Source of the DNA: JAWBOD01 sp964651405
Lineage (GTDB): Archaea > Aenigmatarchaeota > Aenigmatarchaeia > Aenigmatarchaeales > Aenigmatarchaeaceae
NCBI GenBank assembly: GCA_964651405.1
Contig: CAZYZB010000014.1
Coordinates: 1-21,502 of the forward strand
Direction: 5' to 3'
DNA length: 21,502 bases
Under the pieces are notes generated by a model. The model saw only the letters and a program-made list of their open reading frames with translations, did no database searches and was not told the DNA's origin. This document shows, in pieces, positions 1-7,070 of the stretch; position 1 is the stretch's first letter; each line of letters begins with the position of its first letter. The translations under genes and the position numbers were made by a program.

Positions 1-474
1 TATATTTTTCTTTCTTACTTCAGCGAGTCTCATTACAAGTTTATGAGCCAGCATTATAGGTAAGGGCATTAACTCTTTTGTCTCATTACAAGCATATCCA
101 AACATCATGCCTTGATCTCCTGCACCTTGCTCATGTCCTTCTGACTCTGTTACTCCCATAGAAATATCAGGTGATTGTTCTTCTATTGATGTTAATACGC
201 CACATGTTTCCCAGTCCAATCCGTCTTTAGCATTGTTAAATCCGATTTCTTTCAAAGTTCTTCTAACTATGTGTGGTATATTCACATAACAGGTAGTAGT
301 TATCTGACCTGTAACAACAACAGTTCCTTGCATTATCAATGTTTCGCAATCTACCCTAGCTTTAGGGTCTTGCTTTATTATCTCATCTAGAATAGCATCA
401 GATATTTGGTCGCTGACCTTATCTGCATGCCCTTCAGCTACAGATTCAGAAGTAAATAAGTATCTACCATTCAT
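1..474 (-). CDS. metK: S-adenosylmethionine synthetase, bacterial type, N-terminal part (runs off the window edge)
   Basis: Makes S-adenosylmethionine from methionine and ATP in the cytosol. The 158 visible residues match the N-terminal and start of the central domain of bacterial/eukaryotic-type Met[20 protein letters not shown] near residues 9-27, with the catalytic-region His in GHADK (bacterial proteins usually have GHPDK), and the ATP-site motif [12 protein letters not shown] near residues 118-129. The ATG at 474 is preceded by a GGGTGA ribosome site at 479-484. The reading frame is open to base 1, so the C-terminal half lies outside the window. Most archaea instead use a very divergent archaeal-type enzyme (COG1812), so the bacterial-type protein is notable here and suggests ancient transfer (inference). 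It lies downstream of cbf5 but has its own TATA box. Confidence 0.93.
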   Translation of the reverse strand, partial: MNGRYLFTSESVAEGHADKVSDQISDAILDEIIKQDPKARVDCETLIMQGTVVVTGQITTTCYVNIPHIVRRTLKEIGFNNAKDGLDWETCGVLTSIEEQSPDISMGVTESEGHEQGAGDQGMMFGYACNETKELMPLPIMLAHKLVMRLAEVRKKNI

Positions 475-478
475 TTTA

Positions 479-526
479 TCACCCTTAATTATTGCAGCTA
501 ATAAGATAATGTTTTAAATTTATAAA
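479..526 (-). promoter_or_regulatory. metK promoter and ribosome binding site
   Basis: A minus-strand TATA box TTTATAAA lies at 519-526. The predicted transcript start is near 497, about 25 bp downstream, which leaves a short leader of roughly 23 nt carrying GGGTGA (479-484) ahead of the ATG at 474. Positions are seen in the sequence; promoter function is inferred. Confidence 0.55.
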
Positions 527-531
527 GTTTT

Positions 532-1467
532 CTAATAACTGGATTTGTAAGTTCCTTTTTTCATTAGAACTCTGTCGGTTTTTACAGCCAAGCCTTTATT
601 TTTTTCTAAGATTTCCTCAGAATTTAGCAATGCCTTGCCTATAGCTACTAGTTCTCCTTTTAAAGAGAAAATAGCAGTCCATTCTCCTTTTTTTATTTTA
701 TCTTCTAATCTAACTATGCCACCGATTGCCAAAGGTGCTCCGTTGCAAATGTTATCTATTGAATTGTCAGAAACTATAACTTTTGCTACAGATTCTACAG
801 CTATCTCCATTGGTAAAATGATTTCTCTTAACTTCCTCTCGTCTCCAGCGGCATCAAACAGCTCTTGTAGAGTTGTTGTTTGGTCTTCCGAGAAGTTTCC
901 ACTTTTAGTTCTTCTTAATTCTTGCAGATGCGCTCCTATCTTTAATCTTTTTCCCAAGTCATCTGCAAATCTTCTAACATAGAAGCCTGCTTCACATTCT
1001 ATTTGGAACAAAATGTTTCTTCCTTCAATCTCTAAAAGTTCCAAGTAATAAATTTCTCTTTCTCTTTCCCTTCGTGCAACAGCAGACTTGACAGGAGGTA
1101 ATTGTTTAACTTTTCCAATGAATTCCCTGAAGGTCTCCTCAATTTTTTGTCTTTCAATATCTTTATGTAAATGAATTATTCCCACATATTCCTTCTTCGA
1201 AGAAAGTAGAATTGGCATCAACTTTGTTGCATTTTCTAATGCTATTACTAAAACTCCTGAAACTCTTGGGTCTAGTGTTCCGCCATGGGAGCATTTATCT
1301 ATTTTCAATATGTCTTTTACCCATCTATCAATCTGATGAGAACTAGGACCTGACGGTTTGTCTAGAATTATTATTCCGTTCTTTATGTGATCTTCTAAGG
1401 TTCTTGCTCCTGGATAAGTGCCAAAAGGAGTTAAAGAAGCTTCTTGTTTTTTTATTAACCAACTCAT
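532..1467 (-). CDS. cbf5: tRNA/rRNA pseudouridine synthase Cbf5 (TruB family) with PUA domain
   Basis: Catalytic subunit of archaeal H/ACA ribonucleoproteins; it converts uridine to pseudouridine in rRNA and can also modify tRNA U55. The 311-residue protein has the expected order: an N-terminal archaeal/dyskerin extension (TPFGTYPGARTLEDHIKNG), the TruB motif I (GIIILDKPSGPSSHQ, about 31-45), the catalytic motif HGGTLDPRVSGVL with Asp at residue 66, and a C-terminal PUA domain from about residue 225. Length is close to typical archaeal Cbf5 (about 330). Archaeal spc operons often end with cbf5 after eL34, cmk and eL14; here the intervening genes would fall in or beside the N gap. A TATA box 28 bp upstream of the ATG suggests a nearly leaderless transcript independent of the ribosomal operon. 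Confidence 0.96.
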   Translation of the reverse strand: MSWLIKKQEASLTPFGTYPGARTLEDHIKNGIIILDKPSGPSSHQIDRWVKDILKIDKCSHGGTLDPRVSGVLVIALENATKLMPILLSSKKEYVGIIHLHKDIERQKIEETFREFIGKVKQLPPVKSAVARREREREIYYLELLEIEGRNILFQIECEAGFYVRRFADDLGKRLKIGAHLQELRRTKSGNFSEDQTTTLQELFDAAGDERKLREIILPMEIAVESVAKVIVSDNSIDNICNGAPLAIGGIVRLEDKIKKGEWTAIFSLKGELVAIGKALLNSEEILEKNKGLAVKTDRVLMKKGTYKSSY

Positions 1468-1490
1468 GACAAAATTATTTTGGTTTTTAG

Positions 1491-1509
1491 ATATTTAAAA
1501 TAATATATT
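1491..1509. promoter_or_regulatory. Divergent TATA boxes between cbf5 (-) and a 30-residue ORF (+)
   Basis: On the minus strand TTTTAAATAT at 1491-1500 is about 28 bp from the cbf5 ATG. On the plus strand an AT-rich TATA-like element (TAATATATT, 1501-1509) is about 27 bp from the ATG at 1532. The two boxes abut within 19 bp, giving a compact divergent control region with nearly leaderless transcripts on both sides. Function is inferred from spacing. Confidence 0.5.
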
Positions 1510-1531
1510 GTAGAAATTCTAAATTCTAAGT

Positions 1532-1624
1532 ATGAATCCAATGAGTTATTTGCTAATGTGGTTATTTATAGCAATATTTATGATGCTCATCATTGCTTTT
1601 TTGTTCCAGAGGGTGCCGCTTTAG
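1532..1624 (+). CDS. Putative 30-residue single-pass membrane microprotein
   Basis: A very short ORF on the strand opposite to its neighbours encodes 30 residues that are almost entirely one hydrophobic helix (residues about 6-25, rich in Leu, Ile, Met and Phe), ending in a short QRVPL tail. It is preceded by a TATA-like element at archaeal spacing with no Shine-Dalgarno, the same arrangement as the two other small plus-strand membrane genes in this window. No family is recognised. It is not the Sec61-beta/SecG subunit, which has a longer N-terminal part. Length alone cannot exclude chance, and the neighbouring assembly gap leaves its downstream context unknown. Confidence 0.4.
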   Translation: MNPMSYLLMWLFIAIFMMLIIAFLFQRVPL

Positions 1625-1664
1625 TTCTTTTTACTGGAATACTTATCTGAAGCTTCTCAATTAA

Positions 1665-1764
1665 NNNNNNNNNNNNNNNNNNNNNNNNNNNNNNNNNNNN
1701 NNNNNNNNNNNNNNNNNNNNNNNNNNNNNNNNNNNNNNNNNNNNNNNNNNNNNNNNNNNNNNNN
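1665..1764. other. Assembly gap, exactly 100 N
   Basis: One hundred consecutive N characters, the usual placeholder for a scaffold join of unknown length. In archaeal operons cmk and eL14 genes commonly sit between eL34 and cbf5, so the missing DNA probably holds such genes. Linkage between the two sides rests on scaffolding rather than continuous sequence. Confidence 0.97.
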
Positions 1765-1779
1765 TTTTTCTATTTTCAT
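1765..1779 (-). CDS. First five codons of an unidentified gene cut by the assembly gap
   Basis: An ATG at 1779 overlaps the eL34-like stop codon (ATGA, 1776-1779) and opens a frame reading MKIEK before the N-run begins. Tight coupling to the preceding gene makes a real start likely. By usual archaeal order the gene would be cytidylate kinase or eL14, but five residues cannot decide. Confidence 0.4.
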
Positions 1780-1925
1780 TTTCTCACCTTTGACTTTAAT
1801 TCTTCTCTTTTAATTCGTGGATGCGCTCTGAATAAAGATTTCTTTGAGTATTTCCTAAAACGAGTAGCTGTTCTACTGCCAGGTGTTTTTCTTTTAATTC
1901 TTTTTAATGCTCTAGACCTTATCAT
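1776..1925 (-). CDS. eL34-like ribosomal protein, short form without zinc ribbon
   Basis: A 49-residue, strongly basic protein. Its first half (RSRALKRIKRKTPGSRT) matches the conserved N-terminus of archaeal/eukaryotic eL34 (RSRS-RR---KTPGGR). Typical archaeal eL34 is around 90 residues and continues into a CxxC...CxxC zinc ribbon; here the protein ends after a Lys/Arg-rich tail with no cysteine at all. The stop at 1776 lies before the N-run, so the shortening is not caused by the gap. The start overlaps the upstream DUF106 stop as ATGA, and the next start overlaps this stop in the same way. Its position after the DUF106 gene is exactly where eL34 sits in other archaea. A local frameshift or assembly error at the contig end remains possible. 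Confidence 0.62.
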   Translation of the reverse strand: MIRSRALKRIKRKTPGSRTATRFRKYSKKSLFRAHPRIKREELKSKVRK

Positions 1926-2356
1926 AATTCAGCACCTAATAATTTTCTAAACAGTTGCCCTAAAGGAACGGATACTATAATATACCAAGCCAACCAACCA
2001 AAATCACTTTCAAAATACGGCAAGTTAAAGGGAAGCTTAACAACAGCTCCTGGATAAATTTGAGGGAAATATGGTAAGATTATTCCTACAATAATTAGTG
2101 TTAAAAACATCGGTTTCATGCTCATTCTCATTTGTTTGTTTGACATAGCTATAACCTCGGTTAAAGTTTTATTTGCTTCTTGAGGGTTTGTTTTTTGCAT
2201 TTCTTTCACTTTTGCTTGTTTCTCTTTTATTCTTGATTTTATTTCTCTTAGTTCGTTCTGATTAATGAGAAATCTGTAAAAAATAGATATCATGAAAACT
2301 ATTACAGCAGAAGCTAATACTTCTTCAAAGCCTGCTTGTAAACCTATTAGAGTCAT
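1922..2356 (-). CDS. DUF106 / EMC3-like membrane insertase of the Oxa1 superfamily
   Basis: A 144-residue membrane protein of the archaeal DUF106 family (COG1422), related to YidC/Oxa1, Get1 and EMC3. An N-terminal transmembrane helix (about 12-31) is followed by a charged, probably coiled-coil cytoplasmic segment (about 32-75, with NELREIKSRIKEKQAKVKEM), the conserved NKQMRMSMKPMF region (about 73-84), and then two more hydrophobic helices (about 84-102 and 120-138). The family is thought to help insert membrane proteins together with the Sec channel, which fits its place in the secY-adk operon segment. It overlaps adk and the eL34-like gene by 4 nt each, indicating translational coupling. 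Confidence 0.9.
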   Translation of the reverse strand: MTLIGLQAGFEEVLASAVIVFMISIFYRFLINQNELREIKSRIKEKQAKVKEMQKTNPQEANKTLTEVIAMSNKQMRMSMKPMFLTLIIVGIILPYFPQIYPGAVVKLPFNLPYFESDFGWLAWYIIVSVPLGQLFRKLLGAEL

Positions 2357-2997
2357 TTTTTAACACCTAAAATATCTAAAATTTTGCTAACGCACTCTTC
2401 AGGAGATCTTTCAAACACGTCATTATAAAATCTTTTTAATATTCCCTTCTTATCATAGTAGTCTATGAGTGGTTTTGTTCCTTTTTCATATTCTTTTAAT
2501 CTCATTTTAATTGCTTCTGGAGTTTCATCCTCTCTTACTACGAGTTTTCCTTCGCAATCATTACATACTCCTTCCTTCTTAGGCTTTACGTTTAAAAGAT
2601 TATAAATCTTTCCACAGTTTTTACATGTTATCCTTGAAGACATTCTTTTAACCAACAACCACTCTGGGCAATCAAGATAAAGAACAACATCGAGAGGAGA
2701 TATTTTTTCTAATTCCTCTGCTTGTTTAGTTGTTCTTGGAAAGCCGTCAAAAATAAAACCTTTTTTACAATCTGGCTTATTTATTCTTTCTTCTACAACT
2801 TTCATTGTCACATCATCTGGAACCAGTAATCCTGAGTTTACAAACTTTTCTATGTTCTTTCCTAATTCGGTCTTTTGTTTTATGTTTTCACGAAATATTT
2901 CTCCAGTTGATATGTGAGGAACTCCAAATTTCTCGCTTAGTCTATCTGCATAAGTTCCTTTTCCTGAACCTTGTGGACCTATTATCATCATTTTCAT
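2353..2997 (-). CDS. adk: Adenylate kinase, bacterial-type with zinc-binding LID domain
   Basis: Catalyses ATP + AMP to 2 ADP. The 214-residue length is that of the long bacterial enzyme. The P-loop GPQGSGKGT is at residues 7-15, the AMP-site DGFPRT at 84-89, and the LID carries four cysteines (Cys125, Cys128, Cys145, Cys148) forming a structural zinc site, followed by the conserved REDETPEAI segment. Many crenarchaea and methanogens use an unrelated short trimeric AdkA, so this type is worth noting. The start codon directly follows the secY stop and the gene overlaps the DUF106 gene by 4 nt. Adk next to secY is common in both bacteria and archaea. Confidence 0.97.
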   Translation of the reverse strand: MKMMIIGPQGSGKGTYADRLSEKFGVPHISTGEIFRENIKQKTELGKNIEKFVNSGLLVPDDVTMKVVEERINKPDCKKGFIFDGFPRTTKQAEELEKISPLDVVLYLDCPEWLLVKRMSSRITCKNCGKIYNLLNVKPKKEGVCNDCEGKLVVREDETPEAIKMRLKEYEKGTKPLIDYYDKKGILKRFYNDVFERSPEECVSKILDILGVKK

Positions 2998-4539
2998 TTA
3001 AACACCAAGGAATTTCCTTACCCTTTCTGGAATATCATCATAGTGTTGGGCGGTTATTTGTTCATAAAACTGATAAATTATCATAACTGATAACAAAATT
3101 CCTGTTCCAGATCCTATTGCAGAAGTTAAGTCAGCAAACGCTGCTAAAAATCCAACAAACGCTCCTCCTAGAATAGTTAAGGCCGGTATATATTTATCCA
3201 AAACCTTCTCAACAATCCTAGGGTCATGTCTAAATCCAGGAATCATAATTGAACTGGCTTTGAACTGTTCTGCAACAGACTTTGAATCCATCCCAGCTGT
3301 ATTGACCCAAAAAATAGAAAATATTGTAGATCCTATGACAAAAACCATTACATAAACTATTGATCTTAAAATACTTTCAGGAGCTATTGTATAAAGATTG
3401 TTATAAGAAAGGAATGAATATGCAACTATAGCTCCTATAACTGCTCCTAATAATCCAAATTTAATTATATGCTTTTTCCAAGTTCTCATGTTAATGATTA
3501 TAAATATTAAAGCAAAGATGCTTGCTAGAATTGTAACAATTATTATACCGACTTCTCCTGAAGGATTAGATAAGAAGTACATTAGGCCGGATGTCGCCCT
3601 TCCTTGGTCATTATAAACTCCTAAAAATGTTATTCCTCTTTGATAAAGTATCCTACCTAGCACTTGCAGATTTGCTATAACAGCTGCAGTAAGAATGACA
3701 GGGATGTTTGAAGTGTACAAGAACTTCAAAGGCCATCTTCTTGCAGCAAATTTTCCAAAAGGCATTGAAAATGCCATAGGCAGTTCGACTCTAACATTTT
3801 GGATGTAAACAGTTATTATGAATACCAGCAAAGTTGCAAGTAGGGGAAGTATAGCAGTAAATATGCTAACTAATTCCACAGAACCTTCTAAAAGCGAAGT
3901 AATAATAAAAGGTATTAATCCCGCTGGCGGTTCACCTATGCTTGGAAGCATACCTGCCTGTGTCAATGGATTGAATGTCCTAACTATAATTGTCTTTGCA
4001 ACTCCTGCTGCTATGAACAAAGAGACTCCAGAACCAAATCCCCATTTTGAGCAGACTCCATCCATGAATATCATAATAATTCCACCTATTGTAAGTTGAA
4101 TGATAACAAACACCACCAAAAACATACTGGGATTTGCCGGAGGAACAGCTCCAGCTAAAACATAAGCAATTGCTTCTATAACACAAAAAACAATCATCAA
4201 GATTTTTTCTGCAGCCTGGAACTTTGCCTTTCCTTCATCCGTATTAGTATCCCAATTTATTATTTTGCTACCAACGAAAAGTTGTAATATAATAGACGCG
4301 GTTACAATAGGTCCTATACCTAGTGTTATCAGTGAACCGAACTTTGAACCAAAAACAATTTCTAAGAACTCAAACTGAGCAACTGCTTGTGGGTTAATTC
4401 CCCAAACTGTCAAAGAACCTAAGACGAAGAATAAAACAAGTATTACAAACGTCCATTTAGTTTTTTCCTTAAACGTCAGCTTCTGAACAGGCTCTTCTAC
4501 GGCTGGTATATACTTTGCTAATTTTTCCCATTTAAACAT
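2998..4539 (-). CDS. secY: Protein translocase channel subunit SecY (Sec61 alpha)
   Basis: The main pore subunit of the Sec translocon in the cytoplasmic membrane. The 513 residues show about ten hydrophobic helices. Helix 1 follows an amphipathic N-terminus (FKWEKLAKYIPAVEEP), and the plug/helix-2 region contains GSLITLGIGPIVTASIILQL at about 69-88. A cytoplasmic loop with SMPFGKFAARRWPLKFLYTSNIP (around 258-280) matches the ribosome-facing loop of archaeal SecY, and the C-terminal tail is short (ERVRKFLGV). It is somewhat longer than typical archaeal SecY (about 430-490). The start overlaps the end of uL15 by 8 nt and adk follows immediately, so it is expressed within the ribosomal operon. 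Confidence 0.97.
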   Translation of the reverse strand: MFKWEKLAKYIPAVEEPVQKLTFKEKTKWTFVILVLFFVLGSLTVWGINPQAVAQFEFLEIVFGSKFGSLITLGIGPIVTASIILQLFVGSKIINWDTNTDEGKAKFQAAEKILMIVFCVIEAIAYVLAGAVPPANPSMFLVVFVIIQLTIGGIIMIFMDGVCSKWGFGSGVSLFIAAGVAKTIIVRTFNPLTQAGMLPSIGEPPAGLIPFIITSLLEGSVELVSIFTAILPLLATLLVFIITVYIQNVRVELPMAFSMPFGKFAARRWPLKFLYTSNIPVILTAAVIANLQVLGRILYQRGITFLGVYNDQGRATSGLMYFLSNPSGEVGIIIVTILASIFALIFIIINMRTWKKHIIKFGLLGAVIGAIVAYSFLSYNNLYTIAPESILRSIVYVMVFVIGSTIFSIFWVNTAGMDSKSVAEQFKASSIMIPGFRHDPRIVEKVLDKYIPALTILGGAFVGFLAAFADLTSAIGSGTGILLSVMIIYQFYEQITAQHYDDIPERVRKFLGV

Positions 4540-4945
4540 TCTCTATCGCCTTTCCACCTGCTTCTTCAATTTTTTGCTTTGCCTTTTCAACAAATCTTTT
4601 AGCTTTTATAGTCAAAGCCTGAGTTAACTTTCCATTTGAAAGAACTTTGTCAAAACCTAGCTCGGAAAGATCAATTTCATTTTTATTTAGTTTTTTAGCA
4701 AGAACGTCTATGTCCTTCAAGGTTATAGCTTTATATTTATTTTTAACTTCTATAGGAACTTTAAATCCTATTTTACCAAAATGGTGTGGGTCGTTCACAA
4801 GCATCCAAGACTTTTTATGTTTTAGCATTCCTGCTTGTCCTCTCCCTCCCTGGGAGCCCGCACCTCTGTGCTTTTTCTTTGCACCCCAACCGTGGGTCTT
4901 GCTGCCTCTCATTCTTCTTGATTTTTTTCTGAATCTTACAACCAT
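4532..4945 (-). CDS. rpl15: Large ribosomal subunit protein uL15
   Basis: A 137-residue uL15 of archaeal type. The Gly/Arg/His-rich N-terminal extension that threads into 23S rRNA is clear (RRMRGSKTHGWGAKKKHRGAGSQGGRG, residues about 10-36), and a C-terminal globular domain ends in a basic/acidic helix (AKRFVEKAKQKIEEAGG). The start overlaps the stop of the preceding membrane-protein gene (TAATG) and the end overlaps secY by 8 nt. In other archaea uL15 directly follows uL30; here a membrane gene is inserted between them. Confidence 0.96.
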   Translation of the reverse strand: MVVRFRKKSRRMRGSKTHGWGAKKKHRGAGSQGGRGQAGMLKHKKSWMLVNDPHHFGKIGFKVPIEVKNKYKAITLKDIDVLAKKLNKNEIDLSELGFDKVLSNGKLTQALTIKAKRFVEKAKQKIEEAGGKAIENV

Positions 4946-5367
4946 TAACTCACCACAGACAACAAGATTACTCCTACAACAACCAATATTGAACCTACAA
5001 TGCCTATTGGGTTTGGTTTCAAATTAAATAAAAAAAATGAAATGAAAGTTATTAAAATTATTTTTAATGCTTCAACAGCCCCAGGATATCCTGGATTAGG
5101 AGCTGTTCCTAAAGCTCTGAAAAGAAATATGTTTCCTAAAAAAGAAAAAACTCCTGCAATAACTAAAATGATCATAATGTTTGTAGGTAAATTAAAAGAT
5201 TTTTGTGTTAAAAATGTATAGCCTACTATTAAAGGTGCGGAAACTAAAACAATACCAGAGAGCCCTAATAGAGCAGGAATACCCTTCTCTGTAACCATTC
5301 TAAAAAGTAAAGTCATCCCAGTAAATGAAAAAGTAGCTGCCAATGAAAGTATAAACCAACTATCCAT
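4945..5367 (-). CDS. Half-size EamA/DMT-type membrane protein inserted between uL30 and uL15
   Basis: A 140-residue very hydrophobic protein with about five transmembrane helices (roughly 3-22, 31-53, 64-85, 95-115 and 118-138). The pattern resembles one EamA domain of the drug/metabolite transporter superfamily (COG2510-like). GTAPNPGYPGAVEALKIILIT near residues 91-111 and the glycine-rich last helix GIVGSILVVVGVILL match the end of an EamA repeat. Full transporters carry two such repeats, so this one would have to dimerise or work as a different small membrane protein. It is embedded in the operon: the ATG follows the uL30 stop, and the stop overlaps the uL15 start. The substrate is unknown, and the gene is not part of the usual archaeal order. 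Confidence 0.75.
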   Translation of the reverse strand: MDSWFILSLAATFSFTGMTLLFRMVTEKGIPALLGLSGIVLVSAPLIVGYTFLTQKSFNLPTNIMIILVIAGVFSFLGNIFLFRALGTAPNPGYPGAVEALKIILITFISFFLFNLKPNPIGIVGSILVVVGVILLSVVS

Positions 5368-5793
5368 TTAAATCATCCTTTTTAACAACTCGTTTATCTC
5401 CTTTCCTCTATACCCTAGTTCGCCAGCAGGATAATGCTGCTTAATTGATTCTTTAAATCCCTTTGAGGGAGGAGTCAATCTAAAAACTGGTTTAACTTCT
5501 TCTGGTATTTTTTGGTTTTCTTTTAATTTTTTAAAAACTTCCTCAACCTCTTGTTCTGTGAGTTTCTTTTCTCCTATCTTTCTTCCTCTTTTTTTAATCA
5601 AACCCCTTAAAATTTCATCATCAATTTCTCCCCACGTCACCCAGTTTCTAACCTTTTGAAGCATTCCTTTCATGCAGTCATTTTCCTTTATCAAAACACA
5701 ATGCATTTTTCTATTAAGTCTAAGCATAGCTAATGTGTCCTTAATATCTCTTTTCAAATTAACTGATCCTCTTATTCGAATCACAGCATACAT
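5368..5793 (-). CDS. rpl30: Large ribosomal subunit protein uL30
   Basis: Archaeal uL30 of 141 residues, starting at MYAVIRIRGSVNLKRDIKDTLAMLRL, the family's standard N-terminus. I chose the ATG at 5793, one base after the uS5 stop, over an in-frame TTG 18 nt upstream inside uS5 because the family begins here. The long archaeal C-terminal part is present, with the conserved FRLTPPSKGFK region and the ending PAGELGYRGKEINELLKRM. It is followed directly by the inserted membrane gene rather than by uL15. Confidence 0.95.
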   Translation of the reverse strand: MYAVIRIRGSVNLKRDIKDTLAMLRLNRKMHCVLIKENDCMKGMLQKVRNWVTWGEIDDEILRGLIKKRGRKIGEKKLTEQEVEEVFKKLKENQKIPEEVKPVFRLTPPSKGFKESIKQHYPAGELGYRGKEINELLKRMI

Positions 5794-5794
5794 A

Positions 5795-6580
5795 TTACTC
5801 GACCTTCCCAATTTTCATTCCACTTTTCTCTTCAAACTCAATCTTAACTTTGTAAGCATTAAGCCTCTTTAAGGCATCAAATGTAGCTCTTATCAAATTT
5901 GCTCTCATTTGAGTGTTTCCTCTTGCTTTGCACCAGATATCGCTTATTCCTGCTAGTCTCAATAACTTTTTAACTTCATCAGAAACAGCTAGTCCTACTC
6001 CCTTAGGTGCTGGTAAAAGTGTTAATCTAACAGAACCGCTTTTGCCTGTAACTGCAAATGGTATAGAATGATGTTGCCCGCATAAGCATTCCCAAGATCC
6101 ACAGCCTCTTCTAACAGGCATAATGTTTAATTTTGCTTTGTTCAATGATTTTTCAATAATTTCTTGATGCTTTCCAGGTGGACCTGAAGCTAGGCCTACT
6201 CCAACGTAACCGTTTTTGTTTCCAATAACAATCATTACGGATATTCTATATCTTCTTCCACTTTTATGCATTCTTGAAGTTCTTTTGAAAGGTGTTCTCC
6301 TTATTCCACCGCCTTTACCTGTAGAACCACCTATGAGTATTATCTCTTTCTCTAAATTCGGAACTAGGACATCAATAATAGCTGGTTCAGAAATTTTCAG
6401 TCCTTCAGAAAAAACTTTTGCTATGTCTGTTACTTCTCCTGCTAATACTTTCTTTCCTAATTCTGTTTTTGGTTTCCAATTTGCTGGAGCAGTAACCTTA
6501 ATTTCTTTAGGGGTTATCTCTTCTTCTGCTTTTACTTCCAGCTCCCCGGTCTCTTCTTGTTTTTTTTCTTCTCTTGGCAT
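5795..6580 (-). CDS. rps5: Small ribosomal subunit protein uS5
   Basis: A 261-residue uS5 of the archaeal/eukaryotic (S2e) type, with an acidic N-terminal extension (EEKKQEETGELEVKAEEE) before the core. The double-stranded-RNA-binding-like S5 domain carries RRYRISVMIVIGNKNGYVGVG, followed by the archaeal signature GCGSWECLCGQHHSIPFAVTGKSGS and the C-terminal fold around VKKLLRLAGISDIWCKARG. The start is set at the ATG at 6580, immediately after the uL18 stop and 5 nt after AGGTG. A GTG 9 nt upstream lies inside the ribosome site itself. Helps decoding accuracy on the 30S subunit. Confidence 0.96.
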   Translation of the reverse strand: MPREEKKQEETGELEVKAEEEITPKEIKVTAPANWKPKTELGKKVLAGEVTDIAKVFSEGLKISEPAIIDVLVPNLEKEIILIGGSTGKGGGIRRTPFKRTSRMHKSGRRYRISVMIVIGNKNGYVGVGLASGPPGKHQEIIEKSLNKAKLNIMPVRRGCGSWECLCGQHHSIPFAVTGKSGSVRLTLLPAPKGVGLAVSDEVKKLLRLAGISDIWCKARGNTQMRANLIRATFDALKRLNAYKVKIEFEEKSGMKIGKVE

Positions 6581-6581
6581 A

Positions 6582-7070
6582 TCAAGCACCTATCTTCCTT
6601 TTAACATCCTCAAATTGCTTTGTTATTTCTTCTGAGATATGTTTTCCATTTATCCTTTCTTCTGAAGGTAAAATATCTTTTGAATGAGGAACATTAACTC
6701 CAGAGTCTACTACTCCTTTTAATGCTGCATAAAGTCTTGAACCTTTAGTTGATGTCTGTAAGCCCAAGTCTAAAACAGCCTCTTTTATATTTTTTTCCTT
6801 TGCTTTTTTCCCAGCTAGTAATCCTGTCAAATATGCGGCAGGGATATTACCGCCCCTTGTCCAACCAAACTTCTTCAATTCAGTTGAAACAGCTGAAACC
6901 AATGCCTCATCACCAGTCGGCTTAAAGTTAATGAATTGAATAGAAATGTTACTGAGACTTTTTCTAATAACAAGCCTAGTCTTCTCAGACTTTAACAGAG
7001 CTAGTCTTTTCTTATAGTTTGTTTTCTCTTCTCTTCTTCTCTTAAAACTAACGATTCTTTTCATTTTCAT
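6582..7070 (-). CDS. rpl18: Large ribosomal subunit protein uL18
   Basis: uL18, the 5S rRNA-binding protein of the central protuberance, 162 residues. Family landmarks are the basic start (SFKRRREEKTNYKKRLALLKS), RLVIRKSLSNISIQFI, the TRGGNIPAAYLTGLLAGKKA region (about 91-110) and the archaeal C-terminal segment VNVPHSKDILPSEERINGKHI. The start overlaps the eL19 stop (ATGA), placing it in the usual eL19-uL18-uS5 order. Confidence 0.96.
   Translation of the reverse strand: MKMKRIVSFKRRREEKTNYKKRLALLKSEKTRLVIRKSLSNISIQFINFKPTGDEALVSAVSTELKKFGWTRGGNIPAAYLTGLLAGKKAKEKNIKEAVLDLGLQTSTKGSRLYAALKGVVDSGVNVPHSKDILPSEERINGKHISEEITKQFEDVKRKIGA

Noticed and set aside
635..982. Plus-strand 115-residue frame within cbf5
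   Set aside because: Reverse-strand shadow of a clearly real gene; no family resemblance and no promoter. The many similar frames opposite ribosomal genes were rejected for the same reason.
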